64,000 nucleotides of DNA from Bacillus sp. SJS (GCF_000732485.2 NZ_JAQV02000005.1:1-64000); one strand, 5' to 3'; counted from the stretch's first letter, positions 10,152-21,610 are shown. Notes: a model not told the origin generated them from the letters alone. Numbers and translations are program-made.

Positions 10152-11555
10152 TTATCCGATATTTTTCCGTATATCTGTAAACTGCCCGTAAACCGCTGCC
10201 GCAGCGGCCATAATCGGACTTACTAAATGGGTGCGTGCCCCTTTTCCCTGACGTCCTTCAAAATTCCTGTTGGACGTAGAGGCGCACCGTTCTCCTTCTG
10301 GAACTGCATCATCGTTCATACTTAAGCACATGCTGCAGCCTGAATGCCTCCATTCAAAGCCTGCTGCTGTGAATATGGCATCAAGTCCCTCTTCTTCCGC
10401 CTTGCGCTTGACTGCTTCAGAGCCCGGGACGACCATAGCCCTGACCGTTGAGGCTACTTTTTTTCCCTGCACGAAGGCCGCAGCTTCCCTAAGATCATGA
10501 ATACGGGAGTTTGTGCAGGAACCGATGAAAACGTGCTGAACAGGAAGGTTTTCAAGCGGCTGGCCCGGAGTAAGATCCATATAAAAATAGGCGCGCTCCG
10601 CTTCCCGCTTTTCTTCCTTTGTTAAATAGGAATCTAGCATCGGAACATGCTTGTCAACAGATAAAGCCATTCCCGGGTTCGTCCCCCATGTGATCATCGG
10701 TCCGATATCATCTCCATGAATGACGGCTGTTTTATCGTAAACAGCTCCTTCATCTGAGGCAAGCTGCTTCCATTGTTCGGCTGCCCGTTCAAACGCTTCG
10801 CCTTTAGGCGCGTACTTTCTGCCTTTTATATAAGAAAAAGTCGTTTCATCAGGAGCAATCAATCCAGCTCTGGCACCTGCTTCAATGGACATGTTGCAAA
10901 TGGTCATCCGCTCATCCATTGAAAGGCTGCGGATAACACTTCCGCTGTATTCAATGACATACCCCGTTCCGAAACGCACCCCGTATTTCCCGATGATATA
11001 AAGGATTACGTCTTTTGCCGTAACCCCTTCTCCCAGTTCCCCGTCAATTTGAATGTTCAGGGTTTTTGGCTTTTGCTGCCAAAGCGTCTGAGTCGCAAAA
11101 ACGTGCTCCACTTCACTCGTTCCGATTCCAAATGCCAGAGCACCAAATGCACCGTGTGTTGAAGTGTGGCTGTCTCCGCATACAATTGTTTTCCCGGGAA
11201 GGGTCAATCCAAGCTCAGGTCCAATGACATGAACAATCCCCTGATCTTCACTTTCCATATCGGCAAGCTCCACACCGAACTCCCGGCAATTCCTTTCCAG
11301 AGCACTAATTTGATTTCTTGCAGTTTCATCCTTTATAACGGTCCGATTGACGGTAGGAATATTATGGTCCATGGTAGCAAAGGTCAGATCCGGTCTTCTA
11401 ACCTTCCTGTTTTTTGTCCGAAGTCCTTCGAATGCCTGCGGAGAGGTTACTTCATGAATGAGATGCAGGTCAATGTAGAGAAGATCCGGTTTCCCCTCTT
11501 CTTTATAGACAACATGCTGATCCCACAGTTTTTCAAAAAGCGTTCTTCGTTTCAT
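10152..11555 (-). CDS. leuC: 3-isopropylmalate dehydratase large subunit
   Basis: Catalytic aconitase-family subunit with a [4Fe-4S] cluster. In 467 residues the cluster cysteines are recognisable in GSCTNSRI and in the HSGCSMC segment toward the C-terminus, and the [20 protein letters not shown] region is present. It pairs with LeuD downstream. The length is close to the usual 470. It lies 25 nt after leuB in the operon. Confidence 0.98.
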   Translation of the reverse strand: MKRRTLFEKLWDQHVVYKEEGKPDLLYIDLHLIHEVTSPQAFEGLRTKNRKVRRPDLTFATMDHNIPTVNRTVIKDETARNQISALERNCREFGVELADMESEDQGIVHVIGPELGLTLPGKTIVCGDSHTSTHGAFGALAFGIGTSEVEHVFATQTLWQQKPKTLNIQIDGELGEGVTAKDVILYIIGKYGVRFGTGYVIEYSGSVIRSLSMDERMTICNMSIEAGARAGLIAPDETTFSYIKGRKYAPKGEAFERAAEQWKQLASDEGAVYDKTAVIHGDDIGPMITWGTNPGMALSVDKHVPMLDSYLTKEEKREAERAYFYMDLTPGQPLENLPVQHVFIGSCTNSRIHDLREAAAFVQGKKVASTVRAMVVPGSEAVKRKAEEEGLDAIFTAAGFEWRHSGCSMCLSMNDDAVPEGERCASTSNRNFEGRQGKGARTHLVSPIMAAAAAVYGQFTDIRKNIG

Positions 11556-11580
11556 GTTTCTCCTCCTCCTTTTTCAGCTT

Positions 11581-12693
11581 TTAAGCGTAAGCTTCCATAA
11601 TATGAAGAATGGCATTATCATCGGCCAGTCCTTCTTTAATTTCAGCAATCATTTCTTCTGTAGTAAGCGGATGATCGTTTTCAAATGCCAGATCTCCGGT
11701 TCGTTTTCCCGCATCCAAAACAAGCTGGACAGCGCGTTCAACCGCATTTGCTTCCTCCTCCATACCGAAGGAAGTGCGAAGCATCATCGCAGCCGATAAG
11801 ATCATCGCGAGCGGATTGGCTTTATTTTCCCCGGCTATATCAGGAGCGGATCCATGTACCGGCTCATATAGATGGAGGCCGTTCAGCGATAAGCTTGAAG
11901 AAGGAAGCATCCCGAGCGATCCTGTTAATACAGAAGCCTCATCGCTTAAAATATCGCCAAACATATTTTCCGTCACGAGAACATCAAATTGAGCAGGATT
12001 TTTAATAAGCTGCATGGCAGCATTGTCGACCAGCATATGCTCAAGCTCGACATCCGGATAGCCCGCCTTCACTTCTTCAGCGGTTTCTCTCCACATTCTG
12101 CTCGATTCCAGCACATTGGCCTTGTCTACGGACGTGACCTTTTTCCTTCGGCCGGCTGCCATTTCAAATGCAGCTGTTAAAATCCGTCTGACTTCTTCCT
12201 TCGTGTAAAAAAGAGTGTCCACCGCTGCTTCCGCTCCGCCCTTGCCGGAACGTTCACTCGGTTTCCCGAAATACAAACCGCCCGTTAATTCCCTGACAAT
12301 AACGAAATCCACTCCATCCAGCACCGATTTTTTAAACGGGCTGTGATCCGTCAGACACTCATATGCTTTGACAGGCCGGATATTAGCATATAGGCCAAGC
12401 TCTTTGCGAAGCGCAAGCAATCCTCTCTCCGGTCTGTTTTCCGGAGGCTCCCCGTCCCATTTCGGGCCCCCTACTGCGCCAAGCATAAGAGCGTCCGCGT
12501 TCCGGCAAAGCTCAAGGGTTTCAGGAGGAAGCGGAACTCCCCGCTGATCAATGGCGGAACCGCCAATTAATCCGGATGTAAAGATAAATTCATGGCCAAA
12601 CTGTTCGGCAATGACGGACAAGACTTCCTGTGCACCCTGCATCACTTCTTTTCCAATTCCATCTCCCGGCAGCATTGCGATTGTTTTCTTCAT
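11581..12693 (-). CDS. leuB: 3-isopropylmalate dehydrogenase
   Basis: NAD-dependent oxidative decarboxylase giving 2-oxoisocaproate, the third leucine step. The 370 residues show the N-terminal LPGDGIGKEV motif, the substrate-binding RELTGGLYFG, and the metal/cofactor signature NMFGDILSDEAS (family pattern around 240-251). It sits between leuA and leuC with short gaps typical of one transcript. Confidence 0.98.
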   Translation of the reverse strand: MKKTIAMLPGDGIGKEVMQGAQEVLSVIAEQFGHEFIFTSGLIGGSAIDQRGVPLPPETLELCRNADALMLGAVGGPKWDGEPPENRPERGLLALRKELGLYANIRPVKAYECLTDHSPFKKSVLDGVDFVIVRELTGGLYFGKPSERSGKGGAEAAVDTLFYTKEEVRRILTAAFEMAAGRRKKVTSVDKANVLESSRMWRETAEEVKAGYPDVELEHMLVDNAAMQLIKNPAQFDVLVTENMFGDILSDEASVLTGSLGMLPSSSLSLNGLHLYEPVHGSAPDIAGENKANPLAMILSAAMMLRTSFGMEEEANAVERAVQLVLDAGKRTGDLAFENDHPLTTEEMIAEIKEGLADDNAILHIMEAYA

Positions 12694-12712
12694 GATTCAT
12701 CCCCCATTTCGT

Positions 12713-15299
<2,587 letters not shown>

Positions 15300-15815
15300 T
15301 TAAACAATAAACGTTGCTTTTTCAGATGTATTCCGTTTGCTGCTCCTTGTAAATGCGGTGGTTCCTGTTCTTGCAACCTCTTTAATTCCATATGGTTTCA
15401 GCAGATCGATGAGCGCTTCAACTTTACCCGGTTCACCTGTCGCCTGAATGACGAGACTTTCTTTCCCGACATCAATGACTGATGCCCGGAACGGTTCAAT
15501 AATTCCGTATATTTCCAGTCTGCTTGCGGCCGGAGAGCTCACTTTTATAAGGGCAAGCTCTCTTGCCACTACATTCTGATTGGTCATGTCTGTTACTTTC
15601 AAAACATGTATTTGCTTGTTTAGCTGCTTTGTGAGCTGTTCGATCTGATTATGATCTTCAACCTCGACCGTAAAGGTAATCCTTGAAACCCCTTCAGTCT
15701 CGGTATGGCCAACCGTGATGCTTTCGATGTTATATAGGCGTTTAGTAAAAAGTCCGGTGATCCGGTTCAGCACACCAGGCCGATTCAGCACGGTGATGGT
15801 AATGATTCGTTTCAC
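15300..15815 (-). CDS. ilvH: Acetolactate synthase small (regulatory) subunit
   Basis: ACT-domain regulatory partner of IlvB that confers valine inhibition. The 171 residues start with the ACT motif [17 protein letters not shown] and carry a second ferredoxin-like domain in the C-terminal half. The ATG overlaps the ilvB stop in an ATGA, so the two subunits are translationally coupled, which suits a fixed-ratio complex. Often named ilvN in other genera. Confidence 0.97.
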   Translation of the reverse strand: MKRIITITVLNRPGVLNRITGLFTKRLYNIESITVGHTETEGVSRITFTVEVEDHNQIEQLTKQLNKQIHVLKVTDMTNQNVVARELALIKVSSPAASRLEIYGIIEPFRASVIDVGKESLVIQATGEPGKVEALIDLLKPYGIKEVARTGTTAFTRSSKRNTSEKATFIV

Positions 15816-17533
15816 GGTTTCACCCCTGTCATTTGATGAATTCCTTTGCCTGGAGCAATCATCGGATAAACGTTTTCTTCCTTTTCAACCAGGACATTGA
15901 TCAGCATCGGCTCTTCTGAACAGAGGGCATTTTTAAGTTCTGCTTCAGCCTCTGCCATATTTGTAATTGTCAGCCCCTTAATTCCGTATGCTTCTGCAAG
16001 CTTATTGAAGTTCGGCTGCGATACGAATTTTGAATGGGAGTAGCGTTCTTCGTAGAAGATTTCCTGCCACTGCCTAACCATTCCGAGAGATTCGTTGTTT
16101 AAGATAATAATCTTTATCGGAAGCTGAAGTTCGTAAATAACGGAAAGCTCCTGCAAGGTCATCTGAAAACCGCCGTCTCCCAGAACAGCCACTACTTTTC
16201 TGCTCCGATCCGCGAGCTGTGCCCCGATTGCAGATGGCAGTCCGAAGCCCATTGTTCCGAGCCCGCCCGACGTCACCCAGCTGTCGGCTGTTTTAAATGG
16301 ATAAAACTGAGCTGCCCACATTTGATGCTGTCCGACATCCGTCGTGACAATTGCATTTCCTTCGGTGTTCTCATAAACCATTTCCATCAGTTTTTGAGGC
16401 TTGATCACATCTTTTGATTCTCCATACCATAGCGGGAATTCTTTTTTGGATTCGTCCTGTTTTGCAAGCCATTCTGCCGCTTGCGCTTTCTTTCCGTTCT
16501 GATGAATGAGTTCCTGCAGCACCCTTTTCGCGTCTCCAACAACCGGTATATGCGCCGGTACATTTTTCCCGACTTCAGCAGGGTCAATATCCACATGGGC
16601 AACCGTGGCATATTTTGCGAAGTCATCCAGGTTTCCTGTCAGCCGGTCATCAAACCTCGCCCCGATATTGATGAGAAGATCGCATTCATAGAGCGCCATA
16701 TTGGCCGTATACGTTCCATGCATTCCCGCCATGCCGAGAAACAGCCTATGGTCTGCCGGGAACCCGCCAAGGCCAAGAAGAGTATGAACGACGGGAATAT
16801 CCTGCTGCTCGGCATAATTTTTCAAATCTTCAGACGCTTTAGCATGCAAAACGCCCGCTCCTGCCAGAATGACAGGTTTTCTTGCCCGGCTAACCGCCTC
16901 CACAAGCTTCCTGATTTGCAAATGATTCGGCTCTGTAACAGGCTGATAGCCCGGCAATTCAAGCTCCTGGTCGTATTTAAATTCCCCTTCTGATACGGCG
17001 ATGTCTTTCGGAATATCAATTAGTACCGGTCCTGGTCTTCCTGTAGTAGCAATGTGAAACGCTTCTTTGATGGCAATCGGCAGTTCATCCACATGCCTGA
17101 CCTGAACACTGTGTTTCGTGATTGGCATAGTGATGCCCAGCACATCCGCTTCCTGAAAAGCATCGGAACCGATAACCGTTGATGCTACCTGACCTGTAAA
17201 AACGACTAACGGAAGGGAATCAATCATCGCATCGGCAAGTCCGGTTACGAGATTTGTTGCCCCAGGTCCGGATGTAGCAATGACTACTCCCGGCCTCCCC
17301 GAAATTCTGGCGTACCCTTCAGCCGCATGAATGGCACCTTGCTCATGTCTCGTCAGAATATGGAACAGCCCTGAACCATACAGTTTGTCGTAAAGCGGAA
17401 GGACAGCTCCCCCGGGATATCCGAAAAGCACCTCGACCTTTTCTCTTTTCAGCGCTTCAATCAGCATGCTTCCTCCGGTCATCCTAACTGGGCGTTCGAG
17501 CTGTGCCTCATCCATCTCTACTTGCAGTTTCAT
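15812..17533 (-). CDS. ilvB: Acetolactate synthase large (catalytic) subunit
   Basis: Thiamine-diphosphate and FAD enzyme that makes acetolactate, the first common step to valine and leucine. The 573 residues show the N-terminal PYR segment ([13 protein letters not shown], catalytic Glu in [15 protein letters not shown]) and the C-terminal TPP-binding signature [13 protein letters not shown] followed by [13 protein letters not shown]. It is the first structural gene behind the leucine T-box, so its expression should follow uncharged tRNA-Leu. Confidence 0.98.
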   Translation of the reverse strand: MKLQVEMDEAQLERPVRMTGGSMLIEALKREKVEVLFGYPGGAVLPLYDKLYGSGLFHILTRHEQGAIHAAEGYARISGRPGVVIATSGPGATNLVTGLADAMIDSLPLVVFTGQVASTVIGSDAFQEADVLGITMPITKHSVQVRHVDELPIAIKEAFHIATTGRPGPVLIDIPKDIAVSEGEFKYDQELELPGYQPVTEPNHLQIRKLVEAVSRARKPVILAGAGVLHAKASEDLKNYAEQQDIPVVHTLLGLGGFPADHRLFLGMAGMHGTYTANMALYECDLLINIGARFDDRLTGNLDDFAKYATVAHVDIDPAEVGKNVPAHIPVVGDAKRVLQELIHQNGKKAQAAEWLAKQDESKKEFPLWYGESKDVIKPQKLMEMVYENTEGNAIVTTDVGQHQMWAAQFYPFKTADSWVTSGGLGTMGFGLPSAIGAQLADRSRKVVAVLGDGGFQMTLQELSVIYELQLPIKIIILNNESLGMVRQWQEIFYEERYSHSKFVSQPNFNKLAEAYGIKGLTITNMAEAEAELKNALCSEEPMLINVLVEKEENVYPMIAPGKGIHQMTGVKP

Positions 17534-17606
17534 TTTTATGCCTCCTCTTCTTTCAAAAGCGTTTCATTCCTAAATTCTCTGCAGCGGGAACAATGTCAAG
17601 CAATAT

Positions 17607-17895
17607 AAAAACCTCTCCACCCCTCATAAGACCCGTGTTTATCGGATCAAAGGGGCGAAGAGGTTAGAAACTCTGCGCGGTACCACCCTTTTTCATGGCT
17701 TTAAGGCCATCTCAGGAACAATCATGTTCATTTTAATAACGAGTGCTTCGGATGCACCCGGCTCCTCCTACTCAATTCAGAAGAGCACTCCGAGGTGAGT
17801 TCACTACCCTTGCCACCGCCGGTTTCCAGCAACCCGGCTCTCTGAAGATGGCGTATTCGGATACCTACTTATCCTCGTCTTTGTTTTGCTGTATG
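17607..17895 (-). promoter_or_regulatory. T-box riboswitch (leucine) controlling ilvB-leuD
   Basis: The canonical T-box GGGTGGTACCGCG is at 17676-17688 on the minus strand. A long terminator follows (stem CCTCTTCGCCCCT with AGGGGTGGAGAGG, then TTTTT, 17607-17665). In stem I the AGTA motif lies near the 5' end, and GAA-CTC-ACC places the specifier codon CTC (Leu) at 17797-17799. Uncharged tRNA-Leu should favour the antiterminator. The leader begins right after the ilvE stop, so there is almost no room for a separate promoter between them. Confidence 0.93.
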
Positions 17896-17911
17896 GATTT
17901 TTAATAGTTCG

Positions 17912-18817
17912 TTAGCTTACGTGAAGATTTTCATCAGGCAGATTTACTTTTTCGCCTTCTTCAATGACTTTTCTTCTAAACTTTTCAAGCAGATAATTCG
18001 TATGCTCTCCAGGTACTCCGTTTCCAATGACCCTGCCGTCTACTTTGACAACTGCAATGACTTCTGCGGCGGTTCCTGTCAGGAATACTTCCTCCGCTGT
18101 GTAAACGTCATGTCGAGTAAATGGCTCCTCCGAAACTTTATAGCCCAGTTCATTGGCGATATCAATAATGGCATTTCGCGTGATTCCTTCCAATGCTCCA
18201 ATATATCCCGGCGGGGTAAGCAGCTTGCCGTTTTTGTAAATGAATACATTATCGGCAGAGCCCTCTGCAACATAGCCCTGATCGTTCAGCATAAGTGCTT
18301 CGCTTACGTTTGCCAGATGTGCTTCTATTTTCACGAGAATATTATTTAAGTAGTTCAGTGATTTCACTTTCGGGCTGAGAACGTCTGGGCGGTTTCTCCT
18401 TGTAGGGACCGTTACGATATCGATTCCAGTATCGTAAAGATGCTTCGGAAAAATGGCCAGCGGTTCTACGATGATGACCACATTCGCTGAAGGGCATTTA
18501 TAAGGATCCAGTCCAAGATCTCCGACCCCTCTTGATACGACAAGCCTGATGTAGGCGTCTCTCAATCCGTTTTTTTCAACCGTTTTAATAACAAGATCAC
18601 TTAATTCTTCCTGATTGTAGGGCATATTGAGTAAAATTGATTTTCCAGACTCATATAGCCGGTCCATATGTTCTTTCATTCGGAAGATGTTTCCGTTGTA
18701 TACCCTGATTCCTTCAAAAATGCCGTCTCCGTACAAGAATCCGTGATCATATACAGAAATCTTGGCATCTTCCTTCCGTACGAATTCACCGTTCAAGAAG
18801 ATCCATTGATCACTCAT
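17912..18817 (-). CDS. ilvE: Branched-chain amino acid aminotransferase
   Basis: PLP-dependent class IV transaminase for the last step to valine, leucine and isoleucine. In 301 residues the fold-type IV features are visible: YDHGFLYGDGIFEGIRVYNG at about 23-42, the PLP lysine in SPKVKSLNYLNNIL (about 150-163), and the LEGITRNAIIDIA helix. B. subtilis keeps its branched-chain aminotransferases elsewhere, so linkage to ilv-leu is a difference from that species. A SigA promoter lies at 18953-18981. The gene ends about 17 nt before the T-box leader. D-amino-acid or 4-amino-4-deoxychorismate activity cannot be excluded from motifs alone, but context favours IlvE. Confidence 0.9.
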   Translation of the reverse strand: MSDQWIFLNGEFVRKEDAKISVYDHGFLYGDGIFEGIRVYNGNIFRMKEHMDRLYESGKSILLNMPYNQEELSDLVIKTVEKNGLRDAYIRLVVSRGVGDLGLDPYKCPSANVVIIVEPLAIFPKHLYDTGIDIVTVPTRRNRPDVLSPKVKSLNYLNNILVKIEAHLANVSEALMLNDQGYVAEGSADNVFIYKNGKLLTPPGYIGALEGITRNAIIDIANELGYKVSEEPFTRHDVYTAEEVFLTGTAAEVIAVVKVDGRVIGNGVPGEHTNYLLEKFRRKVIEEGEKVNLPDENLHVS

Positions 18818-18876
18818 GCCTGGTCACACCTTTCCTTTAATGATAAGACGCTTTAAATCAATACATAATTAGTTGT

Positions 18877-18909
18877 AAAAAAAGATCCTATAACGATTGT
18901 TATATGGAT
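18877..18909 (-). promoter_or_regulatory. Terminator-like hairpin in the ilvE leader
   Basis: Minus strand ATCC-A-TATAAC-AATC-GTTATA-GGAT forms a 10-bp stem with one bulged base, followed by C and seven T. It sits about 40-60 nt downstream of the predicted start of transcription and before the ilvE ribosome binding site. That is where an attenuator would be. The stem is AT-rich, so its termination strength is uncertain. A protein operator is the alternative. Confidence 0.4.
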
Positions 18910-18952
18910 GATTTTAAGTTGTCACGTTGCCGTGTATTGAATGTTTGAACCT

Positions 18953-18981
18953 ATCTTACGCCCGTTCAAGTCGAGAGTCAA
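18953..18981 (-). promoter_or_regulatory. SigA promoter of ilvE
   Basis: Minus strand TTGACT, 17 nt, TAAGAT. It matches consensus at ten of twelve positions and gives a leader of about 130 nt before ilvE. It is probably also a source of transcripts reading into the ilvB T-box. Confidence 0.75.
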
Positions 18982-19166
18982 CACCCTTTTTCCGAATTAA
19001 CTGATAATTTAGATTAATTAAACTATTTGTATACGCTTACATCCGCGCTGTTATAGGAAAAGCTTTTTTGCAATTTTTTTGTACTTTTTTCTGACAGGGT
19101 TTTTTGACAGGATTTTTATGGAGGGGGAAGGATCGGCGGGATTAGATACGATAATACTTTTGCAGC

Positions 19167-19206
19167 AAAATAAAAATCCCGCTGAATAAAATTGATCAGC
19201 GGGATT
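19167..19206 (-). terminator. Orphan intrinsic terminator
   Basis: ATCCCGCTGA and TCAGCGGGAT form a perfect 10-bp stem, followed on the minus strand by TTTATTTTG. No gene directly upstream on that strand needs it, apart from the tRNA-Arg region. It may be the tail of a lost gene, or a bidirectional insulator before ilvE. Confidence 0.6.
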
Positions 19207-19274
19207 TAATATTCGTACTTTATTTAATTGTGCCTCGCAATATGTAACGTCTTTAAAAGAACTGTTTAACTTAG

Positions 19275-19406
19275 GTTGTTGATTTCCGCTGCGGGCGATC
19301 GCTTTCCGCGGGGCGGGCGGTGAGCCTCTTCAGCGCCGGGCGCTTGCGGGGTCTCACCTGTCCCGCTGCTCCCGCTGGAGTCTCTCGCCCTCCACTTCAA
19401 TCAACA
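19275..19406 (+). repeat. Dispersed intergenic repeat, long form
   Basis: Starts GTTGATTTCCGCTGCGGGCG and ends in the inverted arm AATCAAC, about 132 bp, GC-rich, in an otherwise AT-rich gap. The internal block 19302-19328 is identical, as reverse complement, to 129-155. Short forms lacking the internal part are at 30268-30304, 39196-39232 and 57491-57535. Confidence 0.75.
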
Positions 19407-19592
19407 GGTGTTAAAAATCATCATCGTGCTTGAACTTAATTTTTTTAAAAGAAAAACATAATTAAAATCATTAAGTGCTTTTAAAATTATCAGTGTTTAC
19501 GTCAAAAAATTGGACCGTCAGTGAGCTTCATATCCTCTGGCTTTATGAGATCAAGAAAATTATTTGCATTTTTTCACAGAGTAATTCAGGCA

Positions 19593-19643
19593 TAAAAAAA
19601 GGATACTACCACAGTAATCTAATCTGCGTTAGTATCCTTTTTC
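19593..19643 (-). terminator. Probable original terminator of tRNA-Arg
   Basis: Minus strand AAAGGATACT and AGTATCCTTT pair around a loop of about 25 bases, followed by a T-run. It lies 31 bases beyond the left att copy. Once the element is removed it would be directly downstream of the tRNA-Arg gene, which supports the direction of the insertion. Confidence 0.7.
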
Positions 19644-19673
19644 TGCTGCAAGCACAGTTTTGACTGTGTTGAC

Positions 19674-19718
19674 TTTGGACGTCCCAGGAGAGATTCGAAC
19701 TCCCGACCGACGCCTTAG
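19674..19718 (+). mobile_element. att site, left copy (tRNA-Arg 3' fragment)
   Basis: 45 bases identical to 25055-25099. It covers the tRNA 3' end, T arm, variable region and anticodon 3' side, but the 5' half of the tRNA is missing. This is the displaced target half expected after site-specific integration into a tRNA gene. Confidence 0.92.
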
Positions 19719-19776
19719 CTTCCCACTATGGCTTTCGCCGCCAGCACCCTATATTTCGCTATTCGTTCACGTTCAT

Positions 19777-19791
19777 GTATAACGGTCATTT
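19777..19791 (+). repeat. 15-bp terminal inverted repeat, left copy
   Basis: GTATAACGGTCATTT, the exact reverse complement of 24984-24998. The position relative to the att core (58 bp away) mirrors the right copy (56 bp), which suggests arm-type recombinase or accessory-factor binding sites. Confidence 0.7.
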
Positions 19792-19877
19792 TTCGAACTT
19801 TGACCGATTGACTTTATTTCTATTATATTTGCCCACGATTTATAATTCAAGCATTCATAAAGTAGAAAACAACCCTA

Positions 19878-19907
19878 TTGAAAAGGTAGTACAGATTTAC
19901 ATATACT
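19878..19907 (+). promoter_or_regulatory. SigA promoter of the 62-residue zinc-ribbon gene
   Basis: TTGAAA, 18 nt, TATACT on the plus strand. It ends 28 bases before the ATG, whose ribosome binding site is AAAGGAGTGA. Confidence 0.6.
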
Positions 19908-19935
19908 CAAATCTGCTATTTAAAGGAGTGATTTC

Positions 19936-20124
19936 ATGAGAGATAACAAAGATTATTGTCCATATTGTAAAGCTGATTTACAAGGAGAACCTATTCCTAA
20001 AGAATCGCAGCAAGTATATGGTTCTTCCCATTTCACACGAAAAATTGGTATCAGTAGTATCGAAGATGATCGGATTATTAAATGGAAATGTCCAGACTGT
20101 AACAAAGAATGGGATAAGGATTAA
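19936..20124 (+). CDS. Small zinc-ribbon protein, function unknown
   Basis: 62 residues with two CxxC pairs, CPYC at 8-11 and CPDC at 54-57, spaced like a zinc ribbon. The middle is polar and basic (SSHFTRKIG), with no membrane segment. AAAGGAGTGA precedes the ATG by 6 nt, and a SigA promoter is close upstream, so it is likely expressed. It is the only intact plus-strand gene in the element and sits at its left end. Zinc ribbons of this size can bind nucleic acid or protein; I cannot name its role. Confidence 0.75.
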   Translation: MRDNKDYCPYCKADLQGEPIPKESQQVYGSSHFTRKIGISSIEDDRIIKWKCPDCNKEWDKD

Positions 20125-20334
20125 TCACTTGTCCAACAAAATCATAAATCAGATAAAGCTGGTTTTGAATAAAATCGATATTTTATTATGAACGTAAAAA
20201 AACGGTGGATTACTCCTTACTATCTTTACAATTGATATCCAACCCTCTTTGGTATAAAACCCCAAAGAAAGTATTACAATATTTTTATAAAAAAAATTCT
20301 ACCTCCAAAAAGGAGATAGAATTCTTACTACTAG
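20125..20334. other. Gene-free stretch of the element
   Basis: AT-rich sequence after the zinc-ribbon gene with no reading frame of interest on either strand. The only structure is the terminator at 20297-20328. Confidence 0.5.
20297..20328 (-). terminator. Intrinsic terminator following the groEL remnant
   Basis: Minus strand AATTCTATCTCC and GGAGGTAGAATT pair around five T, and are followed by eight T. It lies directly downstream of the decayed groEL 3' end and was probably inherited with it. Confidence 0.8.
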
Positions 20335-20500
20335 TGATGAATACCCAAAGACATCTATGTTGGACATTGTGTTATTAAAAAGGCTGCTAGCTTTTCGACA
20401 ATAACTACTTCAGTTGTTAAGAACATTGCAGCAACAGATGCAGCGGACCTTGATTTAATCATGTATTACTTATATTCAACTAACACTAACCACTTCTAGT
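20335..20500 (-). pseudogene. Remnant of the 3' end of a groEL-like chaperonin gene
   Basis: The frame 20355-20462 on the minus strand reads MIKSRSAASVAAMFLTTE and continues VVIVEKLAAF to a stop. The segment AASVAAMFLTTE is the near-invariant GroEL C-terminal signature, normally in RSALQNAASVAAMFLTTE. Here the LQNA residues are deleted and stops occur upstream (EYK, stop, YMIK, corresponding to GEYVDMIK). An intrinsic terminator follows. The rest of the gene is missing, so this is a decayed fragment. The recognition is from the motif only. It could derive from a second groEL copy or a mobile-element chaperonin. Confidence 0.65.
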
Positions 20501-20710
20501 GTTAAAGCTTCATCTCCAATTATAAAGTGGTGATAGAAAACTGTAAAGTAGTCTAGCTGGGTTATATATTTTGGGATAGCAAGTTCAAACCAGAATTACA
20601 ACTTTTTCTATTGTTATCTCTTTTTTATGGTGTGTAGTTGAAGCGACTATGGGTATACCCTTCCTATTGCCCCCAGTGAAAATGTGGATATCCACCCTAT
20701 CCTCAACTTA

Positions 20711-20743
20711 AGAAAAGAGACTCCTTTGTTGGGAAGTCTCTTA
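20711..20743 (-). terminator. Terminator of the decayed serine recombinase
   Basis: Minus strand AAGAGACT and GGAGTCTCTT pair around a short loop, followed by TTCTT. The same arrangement, with a near-identical GAGACTCC stem, follows the intact recombinase at 23419-23448. The two genes and their tails are therefore related. Confidence 0.7.
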
Positions 20744-20744
20744 T

Positions 20745-21035
20745 AGCTGCTTTGCTTCAATTCGTTCTTTCTGTTAATCAGAGTACGCTTCTTTATTCCA
20801 GTCATTGCTTCAACTTCCTTGTATGTTTGAGTCTTAAGTAATTATAAGACATGTTGTACTTACTGCTTAGAGTGTTTCCTTGGTCTACACTCTCTGAAAT
20901 CATCACGTTGCTTAGCCAATGTCTTTCCTTCTTGAGTACGTTCTAAAATCATATCTCATTCAAATTCTGCAAATGAACTGAGTATATTGAAAATCAGTCT
21001 TCCTGGTGGAATTAGTGATTCCGCAGAAATTTATG
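20745..21035 (-). pseudogene. Decayed serine recombinase (resolvase/invertase family)
   Basis: The minus strand, read in one frame, gives ISAESL-IPPGRLIFNILSSFAEFE, stop, [20 protein letters not shown], then a GRPRKHSK-like segment, two more stops and TYKEVEAMTGIKKRTLINRK. This follows the end of the resolvase catalytic domain (usual GRLIFN...AFAEFERD..ERT..G...A) and its helix-turn-helix tail. At least three in-frame stops and a small deletion where DTST is expected make it non-functional. The N-terminal half with the catalytic serine is not recognisable. Confidence 0.75.
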
Positions 21036-21135
21036 ACGTGTGGACATACTCACTATGACCTTATCAAAACTGTGAAGGGCAAAAAGGTGGAAATCCGCAC
21101 TCCTTTTTACAATAATAGTTTCCATCTCTAAAACA

Positions 21136-21170
21136 AAAGACAGGAGGCTTGTAAATGCTCTCTGTCTTTT
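21136..21170 (-). terminator. Intrinsic terminator of the 78-residue gene
   Basis: Minus strand AAAAGACAG and CTGTCTTTT pair with inner GC-AGAG pairs, followed by GTTTT. It lies 5 bases past the stop at 21175. It also serves the DUF262 gene if the two are cotranscribed. Confidence 0.7.
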
Positions 21171-21174
21171 ATGC

Positions 21175-21411
21175 TTAACTATCTTTTCTTTTCGGACCAG
21201 TGCTTTGGTCTTTCAAAAATCTTTTAATCAAACCTGCTGTATATGGTTTGAGTTTACGTGTGCCTGTAGATTTGATAACCTTCACTAATTCAATCGTCGA
21301 GCCTTCATAAGGATAATCTTTTAATGCTTTATTATATGCTTCATTAGCTTCAGACTCATTGTCAAAAACCGCATATTCGTTTTTATCAAGTAGTAATATC
21401 CATCTCTCCAT
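21175..21411 (-). CDS. Small protein of unknown function downstream of the DUF262 gene
   Basis: 78 residues, charged, no membrane segment and no motif I recognise; the C-terminus is basic (KRFLKDQSTGPKRKDS). GAGGGGTG precedes the ATG by about 4 nt, and a terminator follows immediately, which supports a real gene. It lies about 200 bp after the DUF262-HNH gene on the same strand, so cotranscription is possible. A link to that protein (inhibitor, adaptor) would be speculation. Confidence 0.6.
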   Translation of the reverse strand: MERWILLLDKNEYAVFDNESEANEAYNKALKDYPYEGSTIELVKVIKSTGTRKLKPYTAGLIKRFLKDQSTGPKRKDS

Positions 21412-21610
21412 TAAGCACCCCTCTATTCCTAGAAATTAACTATGATGATTAAATCTTACTTTATGACTAATTAATTGTCTATAAAGAAGTTTTTGCTAGT
21501 TCTTCCTTCAAAAAAACGTACTCTTTTTCCTAGAACAAAAACACAGTGGTTATTTTACCCGCTGCCTTTAATGTACTGAATAAAGTATTATTAATTCCCT
21601 TCACCATGTT

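Larger units (their letters stand above)
18982..19673. other. Gene-free region upstream of ilvE up to the left att site
   Basis: About 690 bases without a credible gene. It holds a terminator (19167-19206), a long-form dispersed repeat (19275-19406) and the original tRNA-Arg terminator (19593-19643). The rest is AT-rich with no reading frame that has a ribosome binding site. Confidence 0.6.

Noticed and set aside
19674-19718. Second tRNA-Arg gene
   Set aside because: Only the 3' half is present; the bases beyond 19718 do not form a D arm or 5' acceptor strand. It is an att copy.
20339-20500. Plus-strand open frame (IYVGHCVIKKAASF...)
   Set aside because: It has no start codon or ribosome binding site and is the complement of the groEL remnant, which explains its openness.
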